Below, one piece after another: positions 15,099 through 22,366 of a stretch of 24,536 bases of DNA; within the stretch, counting starts at the first letter, position 1, and the number at the start of each line of letters is the position of its first letter. The notes beneath the pieces are model-generated. The model did not search any database, was not told the DNA's origin, and worked only from the letters and a program-made list of their open reading frames with translations. The DNA comes from an uncultured Clostridia bacterium (GTDB lineage: Bacteria > Bacillota > Clostridia > UMGS1810), in assembly GCA_937959315.1 (NCBI GenBank), contig CALGRC010000089.1, positions 1 to 24,536 on the forward strand, read 5' to 3'. Made by a program: the position numbers and the translations under genes.

Positions 15099-16136
15099 TC
15101 ACACATCCTCCAAAAGGTCTGTTACTTTTCCTAAAATATATTCCGCACCCTGCGCTTCAAAATAAGGCCGCGATTTTTCCCCCAGCGCGCCGGTCAATAC
15201 CGCCAGGAATTCAAACCCAGCGGCATGCGCGCTCAAAATATCCGCGCCTGCATCGCCGACGGCCAGTACGCGGTATGGGATTTCATAATCGCCGTCCAGA
15301 ATTTTTTTGTCGGGGAAATCCCGCCCCAGCGCGGCCTTCAAAAACAGATACGGGTGCGGCTTCGGCAAGGCAATGCCTGCCTCCGGCAGGCACAGCCGCC
15401 GCTCCGCTTCCATCACACAAGTGTAAGAAACCAGCCGGTTTTGGTCAAAATACGGCCGGATGTCCCACAAATCCAGCGGAATGTTCATTTCCAAATCAGG
15501 ACGCCCGGTGGCAACCCCCAATATCAGGCCCGCATCACGCAGCGCAGCAAGCAGTGTGCGCAGCTGACCGTTGTCCAGCAGCGGCACCTCGCGGGAACGC
15601 ATGGACGGCTTGCCCGGCTGCACCGCCGGCATGCCAAACTGCCCTGAAAAATCCCCGCTGCCCAGATACCAAGCCTGGAAACAGTGCATGCACGCCGTCC
15701 AAACAGGGCCGTCCCGGCAGCAATCGGCCTCCGGGCGGCCGGTTGTTTCCGCAAACAGCGCCGCTGCATGGGCATACAGCGTATCCACATCCAAGCCAGG
15801 GGATTGCAAATACCGGTACCCTTCTTCAAAATTGCCGTATTTGAGCCGCATAGCCAGCGTGATGTACGCCAAATCCCAGTTGTTGTTGATGCCGATATCC
15901 TTGATGCGGTAGATAACCTTATCCCGGCAAAACACCGTGCTGCGGATTTGCGCCACATCACGCAATGCAGCATCTGGGTCAAAATCTGTATCGCCGTAAT
16001 ACCGCCAGCTGTTTGCCAGTTCCCACACCGTCAGCGCGGCGATGTCCCAGTAATTCTGTTCGCTGGTCATCACGCCGTCCATATCGAAAAGAACCATATC
16101 GTAGTATTTTAGAAAACCCTTGAGCTTAGCGCTCAT
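15099..16136 (-). CDS. HAD-superfamily hydrolase, 345 aa, in the HisD/HisB-like operon
   Basis: All four HAD motifs are visible: LFDMDGVMT (nucleophile Asp18, acid Asp20), GVATGRPDLE (motif II Thr), LPKPHPYLFLKA (motif III Lys) and AVGDAGADILSAHAAG (motif IV acids). It probably removes phosphate from a small metabolite. A long insert between motifs I and II (about residues 25-220), with several Cys and Trp, forms a large cap that should set substrate choice; ordinary histidinol-phosphatases of the HAD class are about half this size. The ATG at 16136, six bases after AAGGTGG, overlaps the end of the HisB-like gene by 11 bases, so the two are tightly coupled. Substrate unknown; a product of the HisB-like step is the natural guess. 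Confidence 0.85.
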   Translation of the reverse strand: MSAKLKGFLKYYDMVLFDMDGVMTSEQNYWDIAALTVWELANSWRYYGDTDFDPDAALRDVAQIRSTVFCRDKVIYRIKDIGINNNWDLAYITLAMRLKYGNFEEGYRYLQSPGLDVDTLYAHAAALFAETTGRPEADCCRDGPVWTACMHCFQAWYLGSGDFSGQFGMPAVQPGKPSMRSREVPLLDNGQLRTLLAALRDAGLILGVATGRPDLEMNIPLDLWDIRPYFDQNRLVSYTCVMEAERRLCLPEAGIALPKPHPYLFLKAALGRDFPDKKILDGDYEIPYRVLAVGDAGADILSAHAAGFEFLAVLTGALGEKSRPYFEAQGAEYILGKVTDLLEDV

Positions 16137-16743
16137 CAAATACCACCTTCCCGGCCACGCCAGACGTCATGCTTTTGCGGCTTTCGGTTACCGTCAGCAC
16201 CTGCTTTAACGCCAGCCCCACCGCACGGAATGCCGCCTCCCAAATATGATGGCCGTTGGCCCCTTTGCGCACCTCCACCTGCAGGGTACACTGCGCACCC
16301 TGTGCAAACCCATCCAAAAAGGTAATCAAATCCTCGCTGTTCATGCCCTCGGTGCTGTGCGGCAGCGATACCGCAGCAGCATCAAAATCAAAATAGGCCC
16401 GTTTTTCAAACGACATGGCCGCTTCGGCCTTTGCCTCGTCAATGATACCAACCGCCCAGCCATAACCTGCGGCACCGGGGTTGCCATCCACCGCCCTGGC
16501 AACTGCGCGGCCCAGCGTTTGGCCTAAATCCTCACACACCACATGGGTTAAGTAAAACTTGTCCAGCTTCACTGAAGCATCAATGTTCAGTTCCCCCCGC
16601 CAAACCAGATGCTCGATCATATGGTTTAAAAAGGGCAGCGGCGTATTGATGTACGCCCGGTAATCAGGCCGTACGGTATCAAAATTTAACGTCACCGACA
16701 TTTCCGATTCGGTGGTCTTGCGTGTTACCGTCACATCCTGCAT
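16126..16743 (-). CDS. hisB: Imidazoleglycerol-phosphate dehydratase (HisB) family protein, divergent, 205 aa
   Basis: The two-repeat HisB fold is recognisable. FLNHMIEHLVWRG (about 38-50) replaces FFDHM..., LTHVVCED (65-72) replaces DDHHTVED, IIDEAKAE replaces MDEAL, and GANGHHIWEA (151-160) corresponds to GxNDHHxxEA. True enzymes use paired His and Glu of these motifs to bind two Mn ions and dehydrate imidazole-glycerol phosphate. Here the second His of the first HH pair is Val68, the Asp before His41 is Asn40, the EHF motif is ITF (about 130-132) and the PSTKG end is altered. His41, His67, Glu71, His155, His156 and Glu159 remain. It may therefore act on another substrate. It starts one base after the HisD-like stop, and AAGGAG is ten bases ahead. 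The symbol names the family, not a proven role. Confidence 0.8.
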   Translation of the reverse strand: MQDVTVTRKTTESEMSVTLNFDTVRPDYRAYINTPLPFLNHMIEHLVWRGELNIDASVKLDKFYLTHVVCEDLGQTLGRAVARAVDGNPGAAGYGWAVGIIDEAKAEAAMSFEKRAYFDFDAAAVSLPHSTEGMNSEDLITFLDGFAQGAQCTLQVEVRKGANGHHIWEAAFRAVGLALKQVLTVTESRKSMTSGVAGKVVFDER

Positions 16744-16744
16744 G

Positions 16745-18037
16745 CTATTTCCGCTCCTTTACCGCCAGCGCATGGGTTTCAAACCCTTCCACTTCGGCAA
16801 TTTTCTGCGCGTAGCCGCGCACACGCTCAAACCCGGCCCTGGATGCGTAGCCCACCGACGAGCGCTTAAGGAAATCGTTGACCGACACGCTCGAATAGGT
16901 CTTGGCAAACCCGCCGGTCGGCAAAATTGCATTTGGCCCCAGCACAAAGTTACACAGCGTCACTGGGGTATAATCGCCCAGCAAAATTTCACCTGCGTTT
17001 TGGATAAATTCCAGCGTTTCAAACGGCTTTTGCGTCATAACCTCCATGTGCTCAGGCGCATATTCATTGACAAAATCAATGGATTCTTCCAAGGAACCGG
17101 TCAAAATAACCCCCCCGTAGGTGGAAAAATTGGTATTGATAAACTCCCGCCGCTTGTCAGACAGCTTAGCAAGCTGTTTTTCCACAACCGGCAAGACCTT
17201 TTCTACCAGCTCTGCGCTGTGCGTCACCAAAAGCGCCGCCGAATCGGGGCCGTGCTCCGCCTCAATCATCACATCCAACGCCACCTTTTCCGGGTCGGCA
17301 TATTCATCAGCCAAAATGATACACTCGCTTGGCCCCGCCGGCAGCCCCACATCAATGTAGCTGGACAACACCCGCTTGGCAGCCGTTACATAGCTGTTGC
17401 CCGGGCCGATAATCTTATGGCATTTCGGGATGGTTTGGGTGCCAAACGCCACCGACGCAACCCCCTGGATACCGCCCACCTTGTAGATATCGGTAATGCC
17501 AATCACCTTGGCGGCCGTCAAAATCGCGTCGTCTACCTCACCCTTTTCATTGGGCGGGGTAATGACGGTAATGCGTTTGACCCCCGCCACCACTGCAGGC
17601 ACACCCAGCATGAGCAGCACCGATGGGAAACTTCCCTTGCCGCGCGGCACATACAGGCACACATCCACAATGGGCGTGACCTTCTCGCCTACCATAAGGC
17701 CTTGATCCACATGGGTAAACCACATATCGTCCGGCATTTGTTTTTCATGATACCGCCGGATGTTGCCCGCCGCATACTCGATCGCCTCCCGCGTTCCGGC
17801 GTCCAGCCGTGCATAGGCGGCCTCTATTTCCCCTGCCGTCACCTTCAGCCGCTCCTGTGTCAGCTCCACATGGTCAAACCGCGCGGTATATTCCAGCACT
17901 GCCGCGTCCCCTTTGTTTTTCACGTCCATCGCCACATCGGTAGCCAGCCCGGTATAAGCGGTAATATCAATTTCCGCCCGCCGCAGCAAAAACTGTTTCT
18001 TTTCCTCGTCCAGTTCCCGCCATTTGTATACGTTCAT
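16745..18037 (-). CDS. hisD: Histidinol dehydrogenase (HisD) family protein, divergent, 430 aa
   Basis: The protein matches HisD end to end: PRGKGSFPSVLLM, VGGIQGVASVAFGT, GPGNSYVTAAKR, PAGPSECIILADE, NEYAPEHMEV and LPTGGFAKTYSSVSVNDFLKR. True HisD is a zinc enzyme that oxidises histidinol to histidine with two NAD. Aligning by eye with the E. coli enzyme, Glu319-His320 (base pair) and His252 and His422 are kept. However, the zinc ligand Asp is Asn353, the catalytic His of GPNHVLPT is Ala360, and a Gln ligand is Glu249. Such changes are seen in HisD-like alcohol dehydrogenases that act on other substrates, so the name histidinol dehydrogenase may be wrong. The gene is first in the operon behind a promoter at 18073-18101. 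AAGGAGG lies eleven bases before the ATG. Confidence 0.88.
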   Translation of the reverse strand: MNVYKWRELDEEKKQFLLRRAEIDITAYTGLATDVAMDVKNKGDAAVLEYTARFDHVELTQERLKVTAGEIEAAYARLDAGTREAIEYAAGNIRRYHEKQMPDDMWFTHVDQGLMVGEKVTPIVDVCLYVPRGKGSFPSVLLMLGVPAVVAGVKRITVITPPNEKGEVDDAILTAAKVIGITDIYKVGGIQGVASVAFGTQTIPKCHKIIGPGNSYVTAAKRVLSSYIDVGLPAGPSECIILADEYADPEKVALDVMIEAEHGPDSAALLVTHSAELVEKVLPVVEKQLAKLSDKRREFINTNFSTYGGVILTGSLEESIDFVNEYAPEHMEVMTQKPFETLEFIQNAGEILLGDYTPVTLCNFVLGPNAILPTGGFAKTYSSVSVNDFLKRSSVGYASRAGFERVRGYAQKIAEVEGFETHALAVKERK

Positions 18038-18072
18038 ATCCGGTAAACCCTCCTTATCCTCACATGGTATTT

Positions 18073-18101
18073 ATTATAGTGGAAAGCTGCTGAATGTGCA
18101 A
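18073..18101 (-). promoter_or_regulatory. Promoter of the HisD/HisB/HAD/fumarase-beta operon
   Basis: On the minus strand TTGCAC (18096-18101), 17 bases, then a perfect TATAAT (18073-18078), about 36 bases before the HisD-like ATG. The four genes behind it are spaced or overlapped by a few bases and have no internal terminator. No riboswitch or T-box-like leader is seen in the short untranslated region. Confidence 0.75.
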
Positions 18102-18120
18102 GTGGTTTTGTAACATTTTA

Positions 18121-18172
18121 GTGATTTATCACATTAAATTATTAAAATATTGATTGGTTTGTTCACAATCAA
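18121..18172. repeat. Two inverted repeats upstream of the HisD-like promoter
   Basis: GTGATTTATCAC (18121-18132) is a perfect 12-base palindrome. TTGATTG (18150-18156) is mirrored by CAATCAA (18166-18172). Both are upstream of the -35 of the HisD-like operon, in AT-rich DNA, and could be binding sites for a regulator or part of the DnaA-box region next to them. The ten bases TAACATTTTA also occur twice, at 18111-18120 and 18291-18300. Confidence 0.4.
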
Positions 18173-18214
18173 CAACTGGTTTCCCTTTTTGGACAATCAT
18201 ACACATGCAAAAAT

Positions 18215-18244
18215 TGTGGATAAAGTGGATAACTTTGTGGATAC
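18215..18244 (-). other. Cluster of three DnaA-box-like sequences
   Basis: Read on the minus strand, the consensus TTATCCACA occurs perfectly at 18215-18223, with one mismatch at 18224-18232 (TTATCCACT) and one mismatch at 18236-18244 (GTATCCACA). All three point the same way and fit within 30 bases. The surrounding 313-base spacer (18102-18414) is very AT-rich compared with the genes and sits where gene direction changes from minus to plus. No dnaA, dnaN or rpmH gene is in the window, so whether this is an origin or a DnaA-titrating or regulatory cluster cannot be decided. Confidence 0.6.
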
Positions 18245-18351
18245 CTCTATTTCCGGCATTTCTAGTGTTCATACTTATTTAACATCTTTTTAACATTTTA
18301 CAGTTGTTTCCAGTTTGCTTGACATAATCCCTTATGGAGTGAAAATATAGC

Positions 18352-18379
18352 TTGTTTTTTTGAAAAAATATGGTACAAT
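18352..18379 (+). promoter_or_regulatory. Promoter of the reactivation-protein/metH unit
   Basis: TTGTTT (18352-18357), 16 bases, then TACAAT (18374-18379), 35 bases before the ATG at 18415. A TTGACA at 18319-18324 offers a second -35 with a poor -10 (AAAATA). The first pair is the better placed, and it overlaps an inverted repeat. Confidence 0.5.
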
Positions 18380-18394
18380 GAAAGATACCATATT
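18367..18394. repeat. Perfect 9-base inverted repeat across the -10 region, candidate operator
   Basis: AATATGGTA (18367-18375) is mirrored exactly by TACCATATT (18386-18394), with ten bases between. It covers the -10 and likely start point of the promoter of the MetH unit, the usual place for a repressor site. No S-box (SAM) or cobalamin riboswitch pattern was seen in the short leader. Confidence 0.5.
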
Positions 18395-18414
18395 GCAAAA
18401 GGGAGGAACCTGCT

Positions 18415-19038
18415 ATGCCAGACAGAGCGGACGCCGCACGGTATCTGGGATTGGGCGGCCATGCGCCGGACGCCCGCACCGCCGCGCTGATAGACAGCTG
18501 TCTGGCAGAGCTTGACGAGCATGCACCAAACCTGGCCGTCTGGCGGGTATTCCCCATACAAAGCGGAAATATCAACGGGATTCCCGGGGCGGATTTTTCT
18601 ACACTGCTGCCAGGCTGCGCACAGGCGGTTGTACTGGCCGCCACACTTGGGCCGCAAATCGATGCCCTGCTACGCGCTTACGGACGGACTGCGCTTTCCC
18701 GGGCAGTGGTGCTGGACGCCTGCGCCAATGCGGCCATTGGCCAGGTGTGCGATTCCCTTTTACAAAGTCTGGGGCAGCAGCAAAACAAGGGCGGCCTGTT
18801 TCTTACTTCCCCGCTCTATCCCGGCTCAGACGGACTGCCGCTCGCCATACAGCGGGACATCCTCCGCCTGCTGCAAGCGGATAAGGCCATCGGCCTGACC
18901 GTCTCGGATGCCGGTATGCTGCTGCCCACGAAATCCCTGACCGCCATAGCTGGGATATCCTCTACCCCACAGGCAGCATGCACCCATAGCTGCAAGCAGT
19001 GCAGCCGGTCTGCGGACTGTATTTACCGAAAGGATTGA
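18415..19038 (+). CDS. Stand-alone MetH reactivation-domain-like protein, 207 aa
   Basis: The sequence resembles the C-terminal B12-dependent methionine synthase activation domain, which reductively methylates oxidised cobalamin with S-adenosylmethionine. The part YPGSDGLPLAIQRDI (about 135-149) and the stretch IGLTVSDAGMLLPTKSLTAIAGI (about 159-181) are the family's characteristic SAM-binding and C-terminal motifs. The end carries four Cys (189, 193, 196, 202) in HSCKQC...DCIYRK, absent from E. coli MetH but, from memory, present in stand-alone clostridial and Thermotoga-type versions. GGGAGG lies upstream of the ATG. MetH follows after five bases and itself lacks this domain, so the two should form one split enzyme. 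Confidence 0.82.
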   Translation: MPDRADAARYLGLGGHAPDARTAALIDSCLAELDEHAPNLAVWRVFPIQSGNINGIPGADFSTLLPGCAQAVVLAATLGPQIDALLRAYGRTALSRAVVLDACANAAIGQVCDSLLQSLGQQQNKGGLFLTSPLYPGSDGLPLAIQRDILRLLQADKAIGLTVSDAGMLLPTKSLTAIAGISSTPQAACTHSCKQCSRSADCIYRKD

Positions 19039-19043
19039 ACCAT

Positions 19044-21425
19044 ATGAACCACTTTCTGATCATGGACGGCGGCATGGGTACTATGCTGCAAGAGGCGGGC
19101 CTGCAAGGGGGCGAACTGCCTGAAAGCTGGAACCTGCTGCATCCATAACGCGTCAAGGCCATCCACCGCGCCTATCTGGACGCAGGTGCAGACATCATCA
19201 CCGCCAATACCTTCGGCGCAAATGCCTATAAGCTCAAAGACAGCGGATATACAGCAGAACAGGTGGTCCTTGCCGGTATCCGGCTGGCAAAAGAGGCGAT
19301 AGCCGAAAGCGGCAAAAACGCACAGGTTGCGCTGGACATCGGCTCCATTGGCCAGCTTTTGCAGCCTATGGGCATGCTGGCCTTTGAGGAAGCAGTGACG
19401 CTGTTTGCCCAGTTGGTACGCGCCGGCGCAAATGCGGGCGCGGATATCATCCTGATAGAAACCATGTCCGACCTATACGAGGCCAAAGCCGCCGTGCTGG
19501 CTGCAAAAGAAAGCTGCGGCCTGCCGGTGTGGTGCTCCATGACCTTTACCGAAGCTGACCGCACCCTAACCGGCAGTGATGTACAAACCTGCGTTGCCGT
19601 GCTGGAAGGGCTGCGGGTGGACGCGCTGGGGCTCAACTGCGGGCGCGGGCCGCAGCAGTGCCTGAAGCTAACGCAGGAGTTTGTCCGCTGGTCGTCGCTG
19701 CCAGTCATCGTACAGCCCAATGCCGGCCTGCCGCAGGTGCAAAACGGGCAAACCTTTTTTGACGTCGGGCCGGCCGATTTTGCCGCCCAGATGGCGGATA
19801 TCGCCACGGCCGGCGCGTGTATCCTAGGCGGCTGCTGCGGTACGACGCCCGCCCATATTGCACAGCTTCGGCAAGCGGTTTCTTCCGTCCCCTTCCAGAC
19901 GCCGGTGCCAAAAACCGACGCACTGGTGTCTGCATGCAGCAAAACAGCAGCCATCGGCGGACGGCCGCTTATCATCGGCGAGCGCATCAATCCCACCGGC
20001 AAAAAGAAATTGAAAGAGGCACTACGCAGCCACGACATGGACTATATCCTGGACGAAGCGTTGGCACAGATAGACCTTGGCAGCGATGTGCTGGATATCA
20101 ATGTCGGCATCCCGGATATTGACGAGCCTGCCCTGATGGAAGAAACGGTGCAGCAGGTGCAGGCCATTGCCCCCTCTGTCCCGCTGCAGATTGACAGCAG
20201 CGATCCCGAAACCATCGCCCGCGCGCTGCGGATATACAACGGCAAACCCATCATCAATGCGGTAAACGGCAAACGGGAGGTCATGGCCGCCATATTCCCG
20301 CTGGCCGCCAAATATGGCGGCGTAGTAATTGGCCTGTGCCTGGACGAAACGGGCATCCCTGCCACGGCGGAAGAGCGGCTTGCCATTGCGCGGCGCATTG
20401 TGGAAACCGCCGCTGCATACGGCATTGCCAAAAAGGACCTGCTGATTGACACGCTGGTGCTGACCGCCAGCGCACAGCAAAGGGAGGTTCTCGAGACCAT
20501 CCGGGCGCTGCGTCTGGTACGGGAAAACCTGGGCGTCCACACAGTGCTGGGCGTCTCCAATGTATCCTTTGGCCTGCCCGCCCGCCCAACGCTGAACGCC
20601 ACCTTTTTGGCAATGGCCTTGACCGAAGGCCTGGGGTGCTGTATCATCAATCCCAAATCCAAAGTAATGACCGACACCCTGCTGGCATTTAATGTGCTGG
20701 CTTACCACGATATAAACGCGCGGACCTTCATCGGCGCTATGCAGGATACCGCTCCGGCAGCGGCGCCCTCCGCCCCGCCCCAGGCAAAACGCGATTTGTG
20801 CGGCTGCATTGAAACCGGGCTGGCAGACGACGCAGCCAAAGCCGCCGCAGCCTTGCTGGACAGCGGCACAGACGCCATGGCGCTTGTGGAAAGACAAATC
20901 ATCCCGGCACTCAACCGCGTGGGGGACGGCTTTGAAAAAGGCACGCTATTCCTGCCCCAGCTTATCCAAAGCGCCGAAGCCGCCAAAGCCGCATTCGGCA
21001 TCATCAAGGACCGGGCCGCCGGTTCCGGCCAAACAAAAGGGGAACCCATTGTCATTGCCACGGTGGAAGGGGACGTCCACGACATCGGGAAAAATATTGT
21101 CAAGCTTATGCTGGAAAACTATGGCTACCAGGTTATTGACCTGGGAAAAAATGTGCCGCCCGCCGCTGTGGCAGAGGCCGTACAGCAGCACGGCGCGCGC
21201 CTGGCAGGCCTGAGCGCGCTTATGACCACCACAGTTGTCAATATGGAACGTACCATCGCGCTTTTGCACCAGCAATGCCCCGGCTGCCAGGTCATGGTGG
21301 GCGGCGCGGTGCTGACCGCAGACTATGCCGCGCAGATCGGCGCAGATTTTTATGCCGCCGACGCTATGGCCTCAGTATCCATTGCGCAAGCGGTTTTTGC
21401 GCAAAAACCTGAAAAAAAGGGTTGA
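19044..21425 (+). pseudogene. metH: B12-dependent methionine synthase MetH, broken by in-frame TAA at codon 35
   Basis: The frame from ATG 19044 begins MNHFLIMDGGMGTMLQ and reaches NLLHP, where TAA (19146-19148) stands in place of the Glu codon expected in the family's HPERV-type motif. The same frame then continues to 21425. Beyond the stop are the homocysteine-binding barrel with zinc Cys in GLNCG (199) and GGCCGT (264, 265), the pterin-binding barrel (IGERINPTG, about codon 311 on), the cap, and the cobalamin domain with the axial-ligand motif EGDVHDIGKN (His679). There is no reactivation domain; a separate gene just upstream supplies it. A GTG at 19263 is the first possible restart, but it would lose the first beta strand and TNTFGAN. 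Either the gene is newly dead or one base was misread. Confidence 0.88.
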
Positions 21426-21450
21426 CAATCCGGCCGCTACCTGCTATAAT
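21422..21450 (+). promoter_or_regulatory. Consensus sigma-A promoter of tRNA-Gly
   Basis: A perfect TTGACA (21422-21427), 17-base spacer and perfect TATAAT (21445-21450). The -35 overlaps the stop codon of metH (21423-21425). The start point would be about 13 bases before the tRNA. Confidence 0.92.
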
Positions 21451-21469
21451 TTTATTTCGTAAGAGATAT

Positions 21470-21541
21470 GCGGGAGTGGCTCAGGGGTAGAGCGTCACCT
21501 TGCCAAGGTGAATGTCGCGAGTTCGAATCTCGTCTTCCGCT
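21470..21541 (+). tRNA. tRNA-Gly (anticodon GCC)
   Basis: The acceptor arm GCGGGAG pairs with CTTCCGC, with one G-T pair. The D arm contains GGCTCAGGGGTAGAGC. The anticodon stem CACCT/AGGTG holds the loop TTGCCAA with anticodon GCC. The T arm contains GTTCGAATC. The discriminator is T and the CCA end is not encoded. A promoter and terminator tightly surround it. Confidence 0.97.
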
Positions 21542-21546
21542 CTTTC

Positions 21547-21578
21547 AAAAAAGCCTTCCTATTTGGGAAGGCTTTTTT
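21547..21578 (+). terminator. Terminator after tRNA-Gly
   Basis: AAGCCTTCC (21551-21559) pairs with GGAAGGCTT (21566-21574), followed by T. It lies six bases past the tRNA. The next gene starts only 47 bases later with no clear promoter of its own, so leaky termination could feed it. Confidence 0.9.
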
Positions 21579-21624
21579 CATGCCGTCACTTGTTTTAACC
21601 TGTAAAGAAAGGGAGGAACCCCCC

Positions 21625-22347
21625 ATGCAGCGTATGTTAAGCTATGTCCGCCGTGCAGTGGACGATTACCAGATGATTGAAACGGGCGACCAGATTGCCG
21701 TCGGCGTATCGGGCGGCAAGGATTCGGTTACACTGCTGGCCACACTTGCGGCGCTGCGCCGGTTTTATCCAAACCCGTTTACCCTGCATGCCGTCACGCT
21801 GGATATGGGCTTTCCCAATATGGATTTTTCCCCGATCCAGATATTGTGCAGGCAGCTTGACGTACCCTATACCCTTGTAAAAACCGATATCAAACAGATT
21901 ATTTTCGACATCCGCCAAGAGAAAAACCCCTGCGCGCTGTGCGCCAAAATGCGCCGGGGCGCGCTTAACGAAGCGGCACTGTCTTTGGGGTGTAAAAAAG
22001 TTGCACTGGGGCATCACTATGAAGACGCGATTGAAACGTTTTTCTTGAGCCTGTTTTACGAAGGGCGCATCCACTGCTTTTCCCCCGTCACCTACTTAGA
22101 CCGCCGGGGCGTCACGGTTATCCGGCCGCTCCTGTACACACCCGAAGGGCAGGTAAAAGGCGCGGTACGCCGGCTGGGGCTGCCCATTGTCAAAAGCACC
22201 TGCACCGCCGACGGCAATACCCAGCGGGAAGCGGTCAAGCAGTTTGTCAATGAACAAGACGCGCGCGACCATGGATTCAAGCAGCGGATTTTCAGCGCCA
22301 TCCAGGGAAGCGCCATTGCAGGCTGGAACATTCATACCAGGATATAG
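21625..22347 (+). CDS. ttcA: TtcA-like tRNA 2-thiolation enzyme (PP-loop ATPase), 240 aa
   Basis: It belongs to the TtcA/TilS group of tRNA-modifying enzymes that activate a base with ATP; TtcA uses an iron-sulfur cluster to make 2-thiocytidine at position 32. The PP-loop SGGKDS is at residues 29-34. The cluster-binding CxxC (Cys103, Cys106 in NPCALCAKMRRG) and a third Cys (193, in STCTADG) are present. GHHYEDAIETFFLS is the second ATP-site motif. I chose the ATG at 21625 nine bases after GGGAGG; the open frame reaches further up through the tRNA, which cannot be coding. Clostridial members are often named only by family, so the exact base modified is inferred. Confidence 0.87.
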   Translation: MQRMLSYVRRAVDDYQMIETGDQIAVGVSGGKDSVTLLATLAALRRFYPNPFTLHAVTLDMGFPNMDFSPIQILCRQLDVPYTLVKTDIKQIIFDIRQEKNPCALCAKMRRGALNEAALSLGCKKVALGHHYEDAIETFFLSLFYEGRIHCFSPVTYLDRRGVTVIRPLLYTPEGQVKGAVRRLGLPIVKSTCTADGNTQREAVKQFVNEQDARDHGFKQRIFSAIQGSAIAGWNIHTRI

Positions 22348-22366
22348 CGTGAGAGGAGAGTTTGCC

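Noticed and set aside
16712..18046. Very long plus-strand open frame (444 codons) opposite the HisD-like gene
   Set aside because: It mirrors a clear HisD-family gene codon for codon, has no ribosome site and no recognisable motif; it is an effect of codon bias in GC-rich DNA.
18280..18414. SAM (S-box) or cobalamin riboswitch before the methionine synthase unit
   Set aside because: The leader after the likely start point is only about 30 bases and none of the conserved riboswitch boxes are visible; only the inverted repeat is there.
18038..18414. Calling this spacer the chromosomal origin outright
   Set aside because: Only three boxes are present, no dnaA/dnaN/rpmH genes are near, and skew could not be computed; it is kept as a finding, not a feature call.
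19226..20038. Minus-strand frame of 270 codons opposite metH
   Set aside because: Low-complexity Ser/Ala/Pro composition and exact opposition to the homocysteine and pterin domains show it is a shadow.
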